Position numbers and translations under genes: made by a program. Source: Planctomycetota bacterium (GTDB taxonomy: Bacteria > Planctomycetota > GCA-2746535). From it: DNA of 40,409 bases. The notes under the pieces were generated by a model. It made no database searches. It saw nothing but the letters and a program-made list of their open reading frames with translations, and had not been told where the DNA came from. Positions 16,528 through 24,588 of the stretch are shown here, piece after piece. The stretch covers positions 1-40,409 of the forward strand of contig NVWA01000042.1 of the NCBI GenBank assembly GCA_002746535.1, given 5' to 3'. Position 1 is the stretch's first letter, and every line of letters starts with the position of its first letter.

Positions 16528-17481
16528 TTACTTTTTATAGATATTTTTGAAATCAATAGTTTTGATTAACGAAACGATTGTATTGTGAGCGACTGTTGCA
16601 AGCCCGTATTTTGCACCTAAATTTATAATTTGTTCATTCAATTGAGTAATTTCAGTAGGTGACTGATTATGCACATCGTGTACCATTGATGGATAGTGAT
16701 CGCCAAGTGTATCCATATAATCGATACTTTTTTGATAAAATTCTGTAGGTAATGGGATACCTGCTTTATTGGCCACAAGTATACCTTCTTGAAGTAAATC
16801 ACAAATCAAACTTCTCGTCGACATCTTCATAGCTTCTTTAATGGTAGTTTTTGTAAGAGCGCACACTGGTGATGTGGCAGCATTCATCAATGATTTTTTC
16901 CAAACTTCAGGTTGTAGGTCTTCCATAAACTCAGTAGGTATATGACATTCTGAAAGTAATGCGGCAACTTTTCTACATGTGGAAAATTGGTCATTTTTTA
17001 GTGCACCAATAAAATGAGGTGGAGATGAAAAGATAAAATTAATTTTTAAATCCTGATCAAAGAATACACCATAGTAAAGCACCATTCTAAAAATATTTTC
17101 GCTATTTAATTTGCTTATTACTTCGGTACCAGTGTTGAATCCATTTTGATATGAAATAGTTATAGTGTCCTCTTGGATAATATTTTTGAGTTCTTTGCAG
17201 ACTTCATCCACTGATGTGCTTTTCGTAGCTATAAATATTAAATCAATGTCAGTGAATTGTTTTAAATCATTTATGCTAGAAACTATAGTGGGGGAATTAT
17301 TAGAAAACTTTACGCCTGGATCAAAACTTTTAATACCATGTTTTCGTAAATGGTCACTTCTGTCATTATTTCTAACAACCAATATCACGGGCACTTCGTT
17401 CAATAAAAATCCCGCTAAACTCAAACCCATTGGCCCGGCACCAATGATGGCCACTTTTCGTATTGGATTGTTAGAATTCAT
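16528..17481 (-). CDS. Ketopantoate reductase family (ApbA/PanE-like) oxidoreductase
   Basis: A 317-residue NADP-dependent reductase-like protein. The Rossmann loop is GAGPMG (14-19) in VAIIGAGPMGLSLAGFLL. The C-terminal helical domain carries the family pattern PEVWKKSLMNAATSPVCALT (Lys195/196 and Asn200) and HYPSMVHDVHNQSPTEITQLN (Ser265, Glu277), corresponding to the catalytic Lys, Asn, Ser and Glu of KPR. Authentic PanE makes pantoate for CoA synthesis; many paralogues in sugar clusters reduce other 2-oxo acids. Its convergence with the NagA-like gene, and absence of panB or panC, leaves the role open. It faces away from the ExeA-type ATPase gene across a 194-bp divergent gap. Confidence 0.8.
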   Translation of the reverse strand: MNSNNPIRKVAIIGAGPMGLSLAGFLLNEVPVILVVRNNDRSDHLRKHGIKSFDPGVKFSNNSPTIVSSINDLKQFTDIDLIFIATKSTSVDEVCKELKNIIQEDTITISYQNGFNTGTEVISKLNSENIFRMVLYYGVFFDQDLKINFIFSSPPHFIGALKNDQFSTCRKVAALLSECHIPTEFMEDLQPEVWKKSLMNAATSPVCALTKTTIKEAMKMSTRSLICDLLQEGILVANKAGIPLPTEFYQKSIDYMDTLGDHYPSMVHDVHNQSPTEITQLNEQIINLGAKYGLATVAHNTIVSLIKTIDFKNIYKK

Positions 17482-17675
17482 TGATTTGATTTAAGTTGAG
17501 TAAAAATGGATGGATTTTACTCTAAATCGACCATTCTCAATTAAATTGCTACAAAAAGTGACATCTTCCAGCATGAATACATTAGAAAGAAGATGAATTC
17601 TAGGTTATCAATTTAACATTATTATAGAGGATGCCGATAATTAGGAAGCATAATCAACTAATATAATTGGAATTA

Positions 17676-18518
17676 ATGGAAAATACATACTTAAAATATT
17701 GGGGTTTAAATCAAAAACCGTTTGAAGAATCCGTAGATCAGAATTTTTATTTCGAATCAAAGATTCATCTCGAAGGTTTAAGCCGATTACAGTATTTCAT
17801 TGAAGACGGGAATATGCATATTGCACTATTAACTGGTGAGGTTGGTGCCGGTAAAACCTTGATATGTGATAAAGCAATTAATGCGGTTTCAAAATTAGAC
17901 TATACCATTTTTATTGAAAACTCTTATTTAACCTTTGATGATTTAATAGGTGAATTAATTTTTACTCTTTCAAAAAAGAGGATAGATAAAGAAGTCATTA
18001 CTAATTCATATATGCTTAGCAAAGTCTTTGAGACATTGGTTATTAAAAAACTTTCTAGAGAAAATAAAAAATTAATTATCATACTTGATGAATGTCAGTT
18101 AATGTCTATTGATGAAATTTTGAAATTAAGGATGCTTTCGAATATAAATCGTTTTGATAATAAAATTTCATTAATATTATCCGGTCAACCTGAATTAAGA
18201 ACGGTTATTAGGGATATACCTCAATTGAATCAACGAATTGGATTAAGGTATCACTTAAAAGCATTGAGTTTTGATGATTGCACTCAGTATATCCAATTCA
18301 GATTAAGACAAGCGGGATGTTTTAAAAATATTTTTGACGATGAAACATATGAATTAATTTATAGTGAAACCCGTGGAATTCCAAGACTTATTAATAGGCA
18401 CTGTAAACTTGCGTTGCATTTTTGCGCTGTTTATAACAAACAACGTATTGATGCTTCAACATTTGCTTTAATTATTGATGATCTGTTGAAACATGATGCT
18501 GTTGCTTTGGTGGATTAA
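17676..18518 (+). CDS. ExeA/GspA-type AAA ATPase (polysaccharide/secretion-locus type)
   Basis: A 280-residue AAA+ ATPase. The N-terminus YLKYWGLNQKPFEESVDQNF has the pattern of ExeA-type ATPases. Walker A is GEVGAGKT (54-61), Walker B is LIIILDECQLM (about 133-143), the sensor region is ISLILSGQPELR, and RGIPRLINRHCKLAL is the C-terminal sensor-2-like segment. This type occurs in type II secretion (ExeA) and in exopolysaccharide/PEP-CTERM loci (TIGR03015-like), where it neighbours a Wzz-like chain-length protein. The next gene here fits the second context. The start is taken as ATG 17676 with GGAA upstream; an in-frame TTG at 17667 adds three residues. TATAAT occurs at 17662-17667, too close to serve as its own -10 for a normal leader. 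Confidence 0.8.
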   Translation: MENTYLKYWGLNQKPFEESVDQNFYFESKIHLEGLSRLQYFIEDGNMHIALLTGEVGAGKTLICDKAINAVSKLDYTIFIENSYLTFDDLIGELIFTLSKKRIDKEVITNSYMLSKVFETLVIKKLSRENKKLIIILDECQLMSIDEILKLRMLSNINRFDNKISLILSGQPELRTVIRDIPQLNQRIGLRYHLKALSFDDCTQYIQFRLRQAGCFKNIFDDETYELIYSETRGIPRLINRHCKLALHFCAVYNKQRIDASTFALIIDDLLKHDAVALVD

Positions 18519-18522
18519 ATAA

Positions 18523-20436
18523 ATGGCTGCTGAACCTCAGGAATTTAGTGTATCCGAAATACTTAAGCATGAGGAAGTCCAGAAATCAAATATTCATGTT
18601 CAACCATCTTCATTTAGACCTACTCTGAAATCTCCTGAAAGTGTATATTGGAATCGATTTTGGATTAGAAATAAAAAACTAATCATCACACTTCCCTTAA
18701 CTTACATAATCATTTTTTGTTTGATACAAAGTATTTTGTATTGGGTTTATCCAGTAGCAACTGTTGTATCCTCCTCATTTAAAGATTCCAAAATGATGCC
18801 CGTTATAGATAACCTAAATAAAAATGATATTTTTTTAGCAATACAAAGCTACAAAGGGTTGGAAAATAAAGATATCCCTTTTGATAAAATACAGGTTTCA
18901 AATAATAAGATTCTTTTTGTGATTGAAAAGAAAATTGATGAGGACAGTTTAAATGATATTAAACTATCAATGCTAAATTACTTTAATGAAAAATACCTGA
19001 CTAAGATTAATCAAAAAGAAACTTCATTAAAGAATCATATCAAAGATTTGAAATTAAATCTGAAAGGGTTGCAACCTAGTAATGATAGTGATTATTATAA
19101 TCTTAAATCAGATCATGATCTTAAGAATTACCTGAAATATGGTGAAATTTCTCTTAAAAAACAAAGGGAATATTATGAACAAATAATTCTGATTGAAGAA
19201 TATGCCAGACAAAATGTGGTTGATGTCTTTAGTTTAAGAGGAAAAGAGCTGGATATTCCTTTGTTAACTGAAGTAAATAATTTAATGAGTTTGATAAAGT
19301 ATGATCAGAAAAAAGATCATAAAGAAGAAATCAACAAACTTAAATTGCTGCATGCTGAATTGATTAAAAAACTCTTGGATCATGAGGTTGATGGCGTTCC
19401 GGAAGAATATCTGACACCAGCAAGAAAAAACTTAATTAAGAAAGAAGCGAAGCTAAGTCAATTGTGGTTTGACTGGCATGTGAGCCAAGGATTGTATGAA
19501 GTGTATAGCAACAAAATTCAAGAAAATGGCTCAAATATACTAAAGGACTTATCTATAAATAGCCAATTGAAGTTGGCTAAACAATTGTTCAAAGATAGGG
19601 AAGAACTGATTCTCGACCGATTAAACCTGAAGAGATTTAATCCTCAATTGGATTACCATTATGAGAGTCCAACGATTTCATTAAATAAATTTGCTGTGAC
19701 ATTTATATTATTTGTATTTATATATGGGATATTCATTTTATTAAAAGTTAAAAAAGAAAAGCAACTAATAACTCTTGGTAGCCCAGAAGAGTATAACGTT
19801 AAATTTAAATCGAATATTATTCCTTTATCTTGGGTAGCAAAAGATGAGGATTCAAAAATAAAATTATTGGAATCTCAATGTTTTCATCATTTTATTCAAT
19901 ATTTTGAAAAAAATAAAATATTGAATAATTCTTGTGCCGTTCAATTGTGGTGTTTTGATCCTTTTATAAATAATAAATATTTGCACTTCCCGCTTGAATC
20001 AGTTCTGGCAGCATCTAAATTTAAATTAAAAATATGTTTCTTGTATACAAATGATGACATTGTCTTTTCTGTTTTTGATAATTTAGATCGTTCTATCAAA
20101 GATGGTTTTGTGAATTTTATGCAAGGTCTTGAATCGCTGGAAGATTGCGTATATGCTACCAATGTAGAAAATGTATATTTGATGCCCATTGAAGGTCGCA
20201 TCAAAGATAAATATGAGTTCGGTTTAAAATGGATTGAGCTAGAAAAACTTTTTGATGTAATCATTATTTCTAATGACTCGTATCAAAATGAAAATATCAT
20301 GAAATTATTTCTTGAAAGAATTACACAAATCAATTGTGTCGTTAATGTAGATACAGAAGATATTTGGATTCAAAAAATATTAGATGTAAAAGAGCTCAAT
20401 CCCGCAATTAATTTTCAAACCATTTTCATTAATTAA
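18523..20436 (+). CDS. Wzz-like polysaccharide co-polymerase with BY-kinase-like tail lacking a P-loop
   Basis: A 637-residue protein with two membrane helices: TM1 at about 52-78 (LIITLPLTYIIIFCLIQSIL) and TM2 at about 388-407 (FAVTFILFVFIYGIFILL). The intervening ~310 residues are rich in charged helical sequence, likely the periplasmic coiled-coil domain of a polysaccharide co-polymerase. Residues ~420-637 follow the layout of tyrosine-autokinase (CpsD/Wzc) domains: LLESQCFHHFIQYF like the EAFRxLRTNL segment, then NVYLMPIEGRIKDKYE and LFDVIIISNDSY like the late motifs. However, the GKT/S P-loop is absent, so ATP binding is unlikely. It starts 4 bp after the ATPase gene and overlaps the convergent MFS gene by 4 bp. 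A chain-length or export role is inferred. Confidence 0.6.
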   Translation: MAAEPQEFSVSEILKHEEVQKSNIHVQPSSFRPTLKSPESVYWNRFWIRNKKLIITLPLTYIIIFCLIQSILYWVYPVATVVSSSFKDSKMMPVIDNLNKNDIFLAIQSYKGLENKDIPFDKIQVSNNKILFVIEKKIDEDSLNDIKLSMLNYFNEKYLTKINQKETSLKNHIKDLKLNLKGLQPSNDSDYYNLKSDHDLKNYLKYGEISLKKQREYYEQIILIEEYARQNVVDVFSLRGKELDIPLLTEVNNLMSLIKYDQKKDHKEEINKLKLLHAELIKKLLDHEVDGVPEEYLTPARKNLIKKEAKLSQLWFDWHVSQGLYEVYSNKIQENGSNILKDLSINSQLKLAKQLFKDREELILDRLNLKRFNPQLDYHYESPTISLNKFAVTFILFVFIYGIFILLKVKKEKQLITLGSPEEYNVKFKSNIIPLSWVAKDEDSKIKLLESQCFHHFIQYFEKNKILNNSCAVQLWCFDPFINNKYLHFPLESVLAASKFKLKICFLYTNDDIVFSVFDNLDRSIKDGFVNFMQGLESLEDCVYATNVENVYLMPIEGRIKDKYEFGLKWIELEKLFDVIIISNDSYQNENIMKLFLERITQINCVVNVDTEDIWIQKILDVKELNPAINFQTIFIN

Positions 20437-21647
20437 TTGTTAAAAGATTCGCCCTTTTTGATCAAGGGTATTAAAAAGAGAACGGAAATGAAAATAAGAA
20501 CGAACGAAATAAATGCCATCGATAATGGACTCGTCAAGCCAACTAAATAGAAATAGACAAGTGGTCCTAAAACCCCTCGAACTCCTGTCATAAATTGATG
20601 AATACTCATATACGAGAAACTTTTTTCAGGTGTGGTTAATTTAGTGATCCATAAATTCCAGGCAATATTTCCTCCTGCTAAACCAATTCCAAATAAAATT
20701 CCCGATGCTATAAATCCGTAATAGTTTTTTATCGAAAAAAAAGTAATGATTGATAGGCCAAGAAAGACGTTTAATAGGATACGTAATTTAATGAAATTAA
20801 ATTTGTCAAATAAATGGGCCATTACAGGGGTGAAAATTAAAAAGGTGAAAGCAGGAATGATTCCTAATAAAAAGGTCGTTTGCGAAAGTGTATAATTAAA
20901 TCCATATTGCTCTTCCATTAGAAATACAACCTTAAGTGGATTGATTCCTAAGTTTGCAAATCCAAATAAAAACCAAATCATCAACATCTTTAAAAATAAG
21001 GGGTCGTCTTTTAAAATTTGTAAGAATGATTTATCCAATGATTTTTTGGAAGGTAGTTTTTCTTTGGGGAAAAAATAAACGATGAATGCTGCACATAATC
21101 CTGTTGCAACAAATACAAGGATAATATTTGAATAATTATTTTGATTATTTTGATAATATTGGCTGGCATAATGTATGAATAGCAAAGTAGATATAGAAAC
21201 TAAACTAAAATAATATCCATAGAATTTCCCTCGATAACTACTTTCGTAATTATTATGCAAAATAGGAGTCATGACAAATGGCCTTACGGCGATGATGGCG
21301 AGGCCAAGAGATATTAAATATGTATAGACGACAATATTAGAGTTAAAATATAAGATGAGCATGCAGAAAGCAAAGGATAAATTAATCAGTGAAAGTAAAA
21401 CATTACAAGTCAGATTAGATTTGATAAATAATCTTGTTAGAAATATGGCTGAAACAAGCCCTAAGTAAGGACCACCTGAAATAATAGCCTTTTGGAAGTC
21501 TGAAGCGTGAAATACATCGACTGCTATTGTGAGTGCTAATACTTGCGAGAGCGCGCGATAAATACCATCAAAGGGACTTCTTAATAAATCTACAATTAAT
21601 GTTCTCTTTGCTTTTTGGGATATCTCAATAGTTGTGATTATCTTCAT
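20433..21647 (-). CDS. Major facilitator superfamily transporter
   Basis: A 404-residue integral membrane protein with about 12 hydrophobic segments and MFS-like layout; charged loops occur around the middle (FPKEKLPSKKSLDKSFLQIL, about 194-213), separating two six-helix halves. Substrate cannot be inferred. It is the last gene of the minus-strand operon hypothetical-kdsD-LptC-like-MFS and overlaps the LptC-like gene by 4 bp (ATGA at 21647-21644), indicating coupled translation. MFS genes in this position are uncommon in LPS loci, so a link to LPS or to sugar-phosphate uptake is speculative. Its 3' end overlaps the Wzz-like gene by 4 bp. Confidence 0.8.
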   Translation of the reverse strand: MKIITTIEISQKAKRTLIVDLLRSPFDGIYRALSQVLALTIAVDVFHASDFQKAIISGGPYLGLVSAIFLTRLFIKSNLTCNVLLSLINLSFAFCMLILYFNSNIVVYTYLISLGLAIIAVRPFVMTPILHNNYESSYRGKFYGYYFSLVSISTLLFIHYASQYYQNNQNNYSNIILVFVATGLCAAFIVYFFPKEKLPSKKSLDKSFLQILKDDPLFLKMLMIWFLFGFANLGINPLKVVFLMEEQYGFNYTLSQTTFLLGIIPAFTFLIFTPVMAHLFDKFNFIKLRILLNVFLGLSIITFFSIKNYYGFIASGILFGIGLAGGNIAWNLWITKLTTPEKSFSYMSIHQFMTGVRGVLGPLVYFYLVGLTSPLSMAFISFVLIFISVLFLIPLIKKGESFNN

Positions 21648-22636
21648 TTAGTATTATTTAATTTGATACTCTCAACTGTAGGACCAGCCGTTAGAGTACC
21701 ATTATTATTGTCATAAATAATGTATTTTGCTGTTTGTTTAGAATTATTGATAATGATATATGGCTTACGGTTTGAACTTTCATTCAAGGTAAATATATTT
21801 AATTTTAAATTAATAAAGGCTTTGGGTGCAGTAGCAACAATATTGTTCTTCTTTATTTTTATTTGAACTAAACCAATTGATTCAATTTTTTCTAACGTAT
21901 TATTTTCATCTAAAATTAATTTTGCTGATTTGCATTCAATTAATAATTCTTTATTTTCAATTATGGTTTTATTGTAAATAAATATTTCTTTTGTTTTCCC
22001 ATTAAAAATAAGTGGACCTGAACTTTTTAATTCTGTTAATAGTGGTTGCGTACTTTTTTGATCGATAGATTGATTTTGAACTTTAAAGAAACATTGAATA
22101 TTTTCTTTTATAATGGCATCGTTAGTAATTAAATCAAATTCTGCTTTTTCCCCAACAAATAAATTTCCATCTTTTTGTAAAAAAATTTCTGAAGGGAACA
22201 TGATTTTCTTATCATCAATTAGTATAACTTTACTTGATTTGAAATATGTTGAATGTCCAAGGGTAATTTCAACGTCATTCTCAAAAACAAAAGTTTTTTT
22301 CTTTTTATTGTATGTGCCATTTATAGCATTTAAATAAAGGTTTTCGTTTAGTTGGTCTGAAATAAATTGGTTTGTTTTGACTGTTTTGTTTGTGTGATAG
22401 AAATGTAGACGAATGTCCTTGAAATAATAATGATTGTTTGCTTTGATAGTTGCTTTGCTACATTTTATATCGACTGTTTTTTGATCTTTGTTATTAAAGA
22501 TAGATAGATGGTTGTCATTAAATGTTAGTGAATTTTCATTTTCATTGTTTTCTCTAATTACATTTGGAATTTCAATGTTTGATCCATACCAGAAGAGTGC
22601 TAAATATAAGACAAGGATAATGAAAACACTTTTCAT
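21644..22636 (-). CDS. LptC/LptA-like (OstA-superfamily) LPS transport protein
   Basis: A 330-residue protein with an N-terminal membrane anchor (FIILVLYLALFWYGS, about 4-18), then a long beta-rich region. LptC-like features are the N-terminal anchor followed by KCSKATIKANNHYYFKDIRL, and FENDVEITLGHSTYFKSSKV, which has the OstA beta-jellyroll pattern of alternating strands. The repeating pattern continues to the C-terminus (LLIECKSAKLILDENNTLEKIE, IVATAPKAFINLKLNIF), giving a jellyroll longer than E. coli LptC (about 190 residues). A fused LptC+LptA bridge is a reasonable reading. The 4-bp overlap with kdsD mirrors the E. coli kdsD-kdsC-lptC-lptA arrangement, though kdsC is not visible. Role: periplasmic LPS or lipid A-Kdo transport. 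Confidence 0.65.
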   Translation of the reverse strand: MKSVFIILVLYLALFWYGSNIEIPNVIRENNENENSLTFNDNHLSIFNNKDQKTVDIKCSKATIKANNHYYFKDIRLHFYHTNKTVKTNQFISDQLNENLYLNAINGTYNKKKKTFVFENDVEITLGHSTYFKSSKVILIDDKKIMFPSEIFLQKDGNLFVGEKAEFDLITNDAIIKENIQCFFKVQNQSIDQKSTQPLLTELKSSGPLIFNGKTKEIFIYNKTIIENKELLIECKSAKLILDENNTLEKIESIGLVQIKIKKNNIVATAPKAFINLKLNIFTLNESSNRKPYIIINNSKQTAKYIIYDNNNGTLTAGPTVESIKLNNTK

Positions 22637-23583
22637 TTAAGATTTGTAATACCAATTTCAACTAAATCTTGAATATCTAATAAACCAATTGATTTATTAT
22701 TTTCATCAACTACTGGAAATTCATCGCAATGATATAAAGTGAATTTGTGTGCGACATCGATAACTTTTTCATTTTGCCCAATTGATTTAGGCGTACTTGT
22801 CATAACATCACCAATAGTTGTGCTTGCAATTGAAATTTTATCAAAGTGTCTTCTTAAATCACCGTCTGTAAAAATTCCTAAAAGCTCATTATTCTCATCT
22901 ATAATGCTGACACTGCCTGTATTCTTTTTTGTAATTAATAATAAGGCGTCTTTAATGGGTGTGCTTTTGCTCATTCTTGGGAAGTCGGTTCTCATGATGT
23001 CTTTTACTTTTAACATCTTTTTGCCAATGGATCCAAGTGGATGGTTTTTTGCATAATCATCTAAATCAAAACCTTTTAATTGACTTGCTTGTGTTGCAAT
23101 TAAATCACCTACCATCATCATAATTGTTGTAGAGGTCGTTGGTGCCATTTTTAGATGACATATTTCTTCAATCTTACCAATATCAATAGTAATTGTCGCC
23201 GCAAGAGCTAAAGATGAATTTGAGTTCCCTGTAATGGCTATGATAGGATTGTTGTTTTTTCTTAGATTATTTACGAATAATAAAATTTCATCAGTCTCAC
23301 CTGAATTAGAAAATAAAATACAAATGTCATCTTTTTCAATTGAGCCAATATCACCATGTAAAGCTTCAGAAGGGTGAATATAAAATGAAGGTATTCCTAT
23401 ACTGCTAGTCGTAGCGGCCGATTTCTGTGCTATTAATCCGGCTTTACCCATGCCGCAAAAAAACAACTTATTTTTATTTTTACTTATTAATTCTGCTGTT
23501 GCGAGGATTTGCTGGCTAGAATTTAACAGTGAGCTTTCAATAATTTTGCATTGATTTGATATAATTTTATTAATGTCAGTCAT
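22633..23583 (-). CDS. kdsD: Arabinose-5-phosphate isomerase (Kdo biosynthesis)
   Basis: A 316-residue protein interconverting ribulose-5-phosphate and arabinose-5-phosphate, the first step of Kdo synthesis. An N-terminal SIS domain (about 30-170) shows LFFCGMGKAGLIAQKSAATTSS, SEALHGDIGSIEKDD and LFSNSGETDEILLFV. SIS/CBS linker sequence LKGFDLDDYAKNHPLGSIGKK is highly typical of KpsF/KdsD. Two CBS motifs follow (about 195-316: DIMRTDFPRMSKSTPIKDAL, then FTDGDLRRHFDK and DEFPVVDENNKSIGLLDIQDL). Length matches the family. The stop overlaps the LptC-like start by 4 bp and the gene lies 6 bp after the upstream hypothetical, so it belongs to the same operon. Confidence 0.95.
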   Translation of the reverse strand: MTDINKIISNQCKIIESSLLNSSQQILATAELISKNKNKLFFCGMGKAGLIAQKSAATTSSIGIPSFYIHPSEALHGDIGSIEKDDICILFSNSGETDEILLFVNNLRKNNNPIIAITGNSNSSLALAATITIDIGKIEEICHLKMAPTTSTTIMMMVGDLIATQASQLKGFDLDDYAKNHPLGSIGKKMLKVKDIMRTDFPRMSKSTPIKDALLLITKKNTGSVSIIDENNELLGIFTDGDLRRHFDKISIASTTIGDVMTSTPKSIGQNEKVIDVAHKFTLYHCDEFPVVDENNKSIGLLDIQDLVEIGITNLK

Positions 23584-23589
23584 TTAATA

Positions 23590-24357
23590 TTAATTTTTCT
23601 TTACAGCAATGCCTGCTTTATTTAATTTATCAATCGATGTATTTAATTCTTTATTTATGTCTGCTTTAAAATTATCTATAGCTTCTTTCTCCATTTCATT
23701 ATAGTGATCATCACTTGAATTTAATGATTGGCTGAAATCAGAAATTTTATCTTGGAGTTCATCTACTTCAGTGATAATAACTGTTTTGAAATTCTTTATT
23801 TCAGTCGTTTTATTTTCTTTTACACTACTTTTCATAATAAAATCATCTTCAACAATTTCATATTCTTTTCTTGCATCTAATGCCAATTCTTCCACTCTTG
23901 TTTGTTGTACTTTTTGATCACCCAAAAGTAGTTTTAGTTGCTCTGTATCGCTTGACTCAGCCGCCGCAATGATTGCTTGCAATTCTTTCATACGATTTGA
24001 AATTCGGAATATGGCATTGTCCATGAATTCATCGGTATCATACTTTTTACTAATTTTAGTATTGAATTTTTTTAATTCATTCAATTTACAATTGATCATT
24101 CCTGAATAGGACAAAGCATATAGTTTTTTAAATCTTAATTCATCATTGAAATTTCCCATATATTTTGGCAGCTTATCTAATAAAGTTAAAGCTTCTTCAT
24201 ACTCTAAAGTGCGATTACTTTCTTTGCCCCAGGCGATGAATCTTTCGGCAGAATTCATGGATTTTAAGCGAATTCTGTGGAGATCTTCCCCACCCATCAA
24301 TACGACACCAACGGACTGTATCGATTCAGAAAATATATTGGTTATAAATTGCCACAT
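23590..24357 (-). CDS. Hypothetical helical protein heading the kdsD operon
   Basis: A 255-residue protein I do not recognise. It has no clear signal peptide; the N-terminus (MWQFITNIFSESIQSVGVVLMGG) is amphipathic to weakly hydrophobic. Residues ~45-110 have a TPR-like alternation of helices (LEYEEALTLLDKLPKYMG, ELRFKKLYALSYSGMINCKL). The remainder, ~110-255, is charged and helical with likely coiled coil (MKELQAIIAAAESSDTEQLK, VDELQDKISDFSQSL, NFKADINKELNTSIDKL). It is the first gene of the leftward hypothetical-kdsD-LptC-like-MFS operon with 6 bp to kdsD. The tight spacing suggests a function linked to envelope biogenesis, but nothing in the sequence shows which. Confidence 0.6.
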   Translation of the reverse strand: MWQFITNIFSESIQSVGVVLMGGEDLHRIRLKSMNSAERFIAWGKESNRTLEYEEALTLLDKLPKYMGNFNDELRFKKLYALSYSGMINCKLNELKKFNTKISKKYDTDEFMDNAIFRISNRMKELQAIIAAAESSDTEQLKLLLGDQKVQQTRVEELALDARKEYEIVEDDFIMKSSVKENKTTEIKNFKTVIITEVDELQDKISDFSQSLNSSDDHYNEMEKEAIDNFKADINKELNTSIDKLNKAGIAVKKN

Positions 24358-24430
24358 TGGATTTCCAACATTAAAAGTTATATCCTTTAATCGGTAAATT
24401 ATACCTTTTACTATAGATATTTATAGGGAT

Positions 24431-24466
24431 AATTATTGTCATTATGGCCAAAAAATGACATAATTT
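24431..24466. promoter_or_regulatory. Inverted repeat between divergent kdsD-operon and recG genes
   Basis: TGTCATT (24438-24444) and AATGACA (24454-24460) are perfect inverted repeats, extended outward by AATTA and TAATT with one bulged base, giving a stem of about 12 bp around a 9-bp loop. Both flanking genes are transcribed away from it, so a terminator is unlikely and an operator or other protein-binding palindrome is more plausible. A second short palindrome, ATGAATAATTCAT, lies at 24528-24540. Confidence 0.3.
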
Positions 24467-24588
24467 TCTTCACAGTGGTAGTAAGTGTTCTGTATAGAAT
24501 TACTTCTCGAACATAGAGTGTTTATTTATGAATAATTCATGAGTTGATTTTAGTTCGACTCGTGATGAAGGTATGTATAGAGGTTAGA

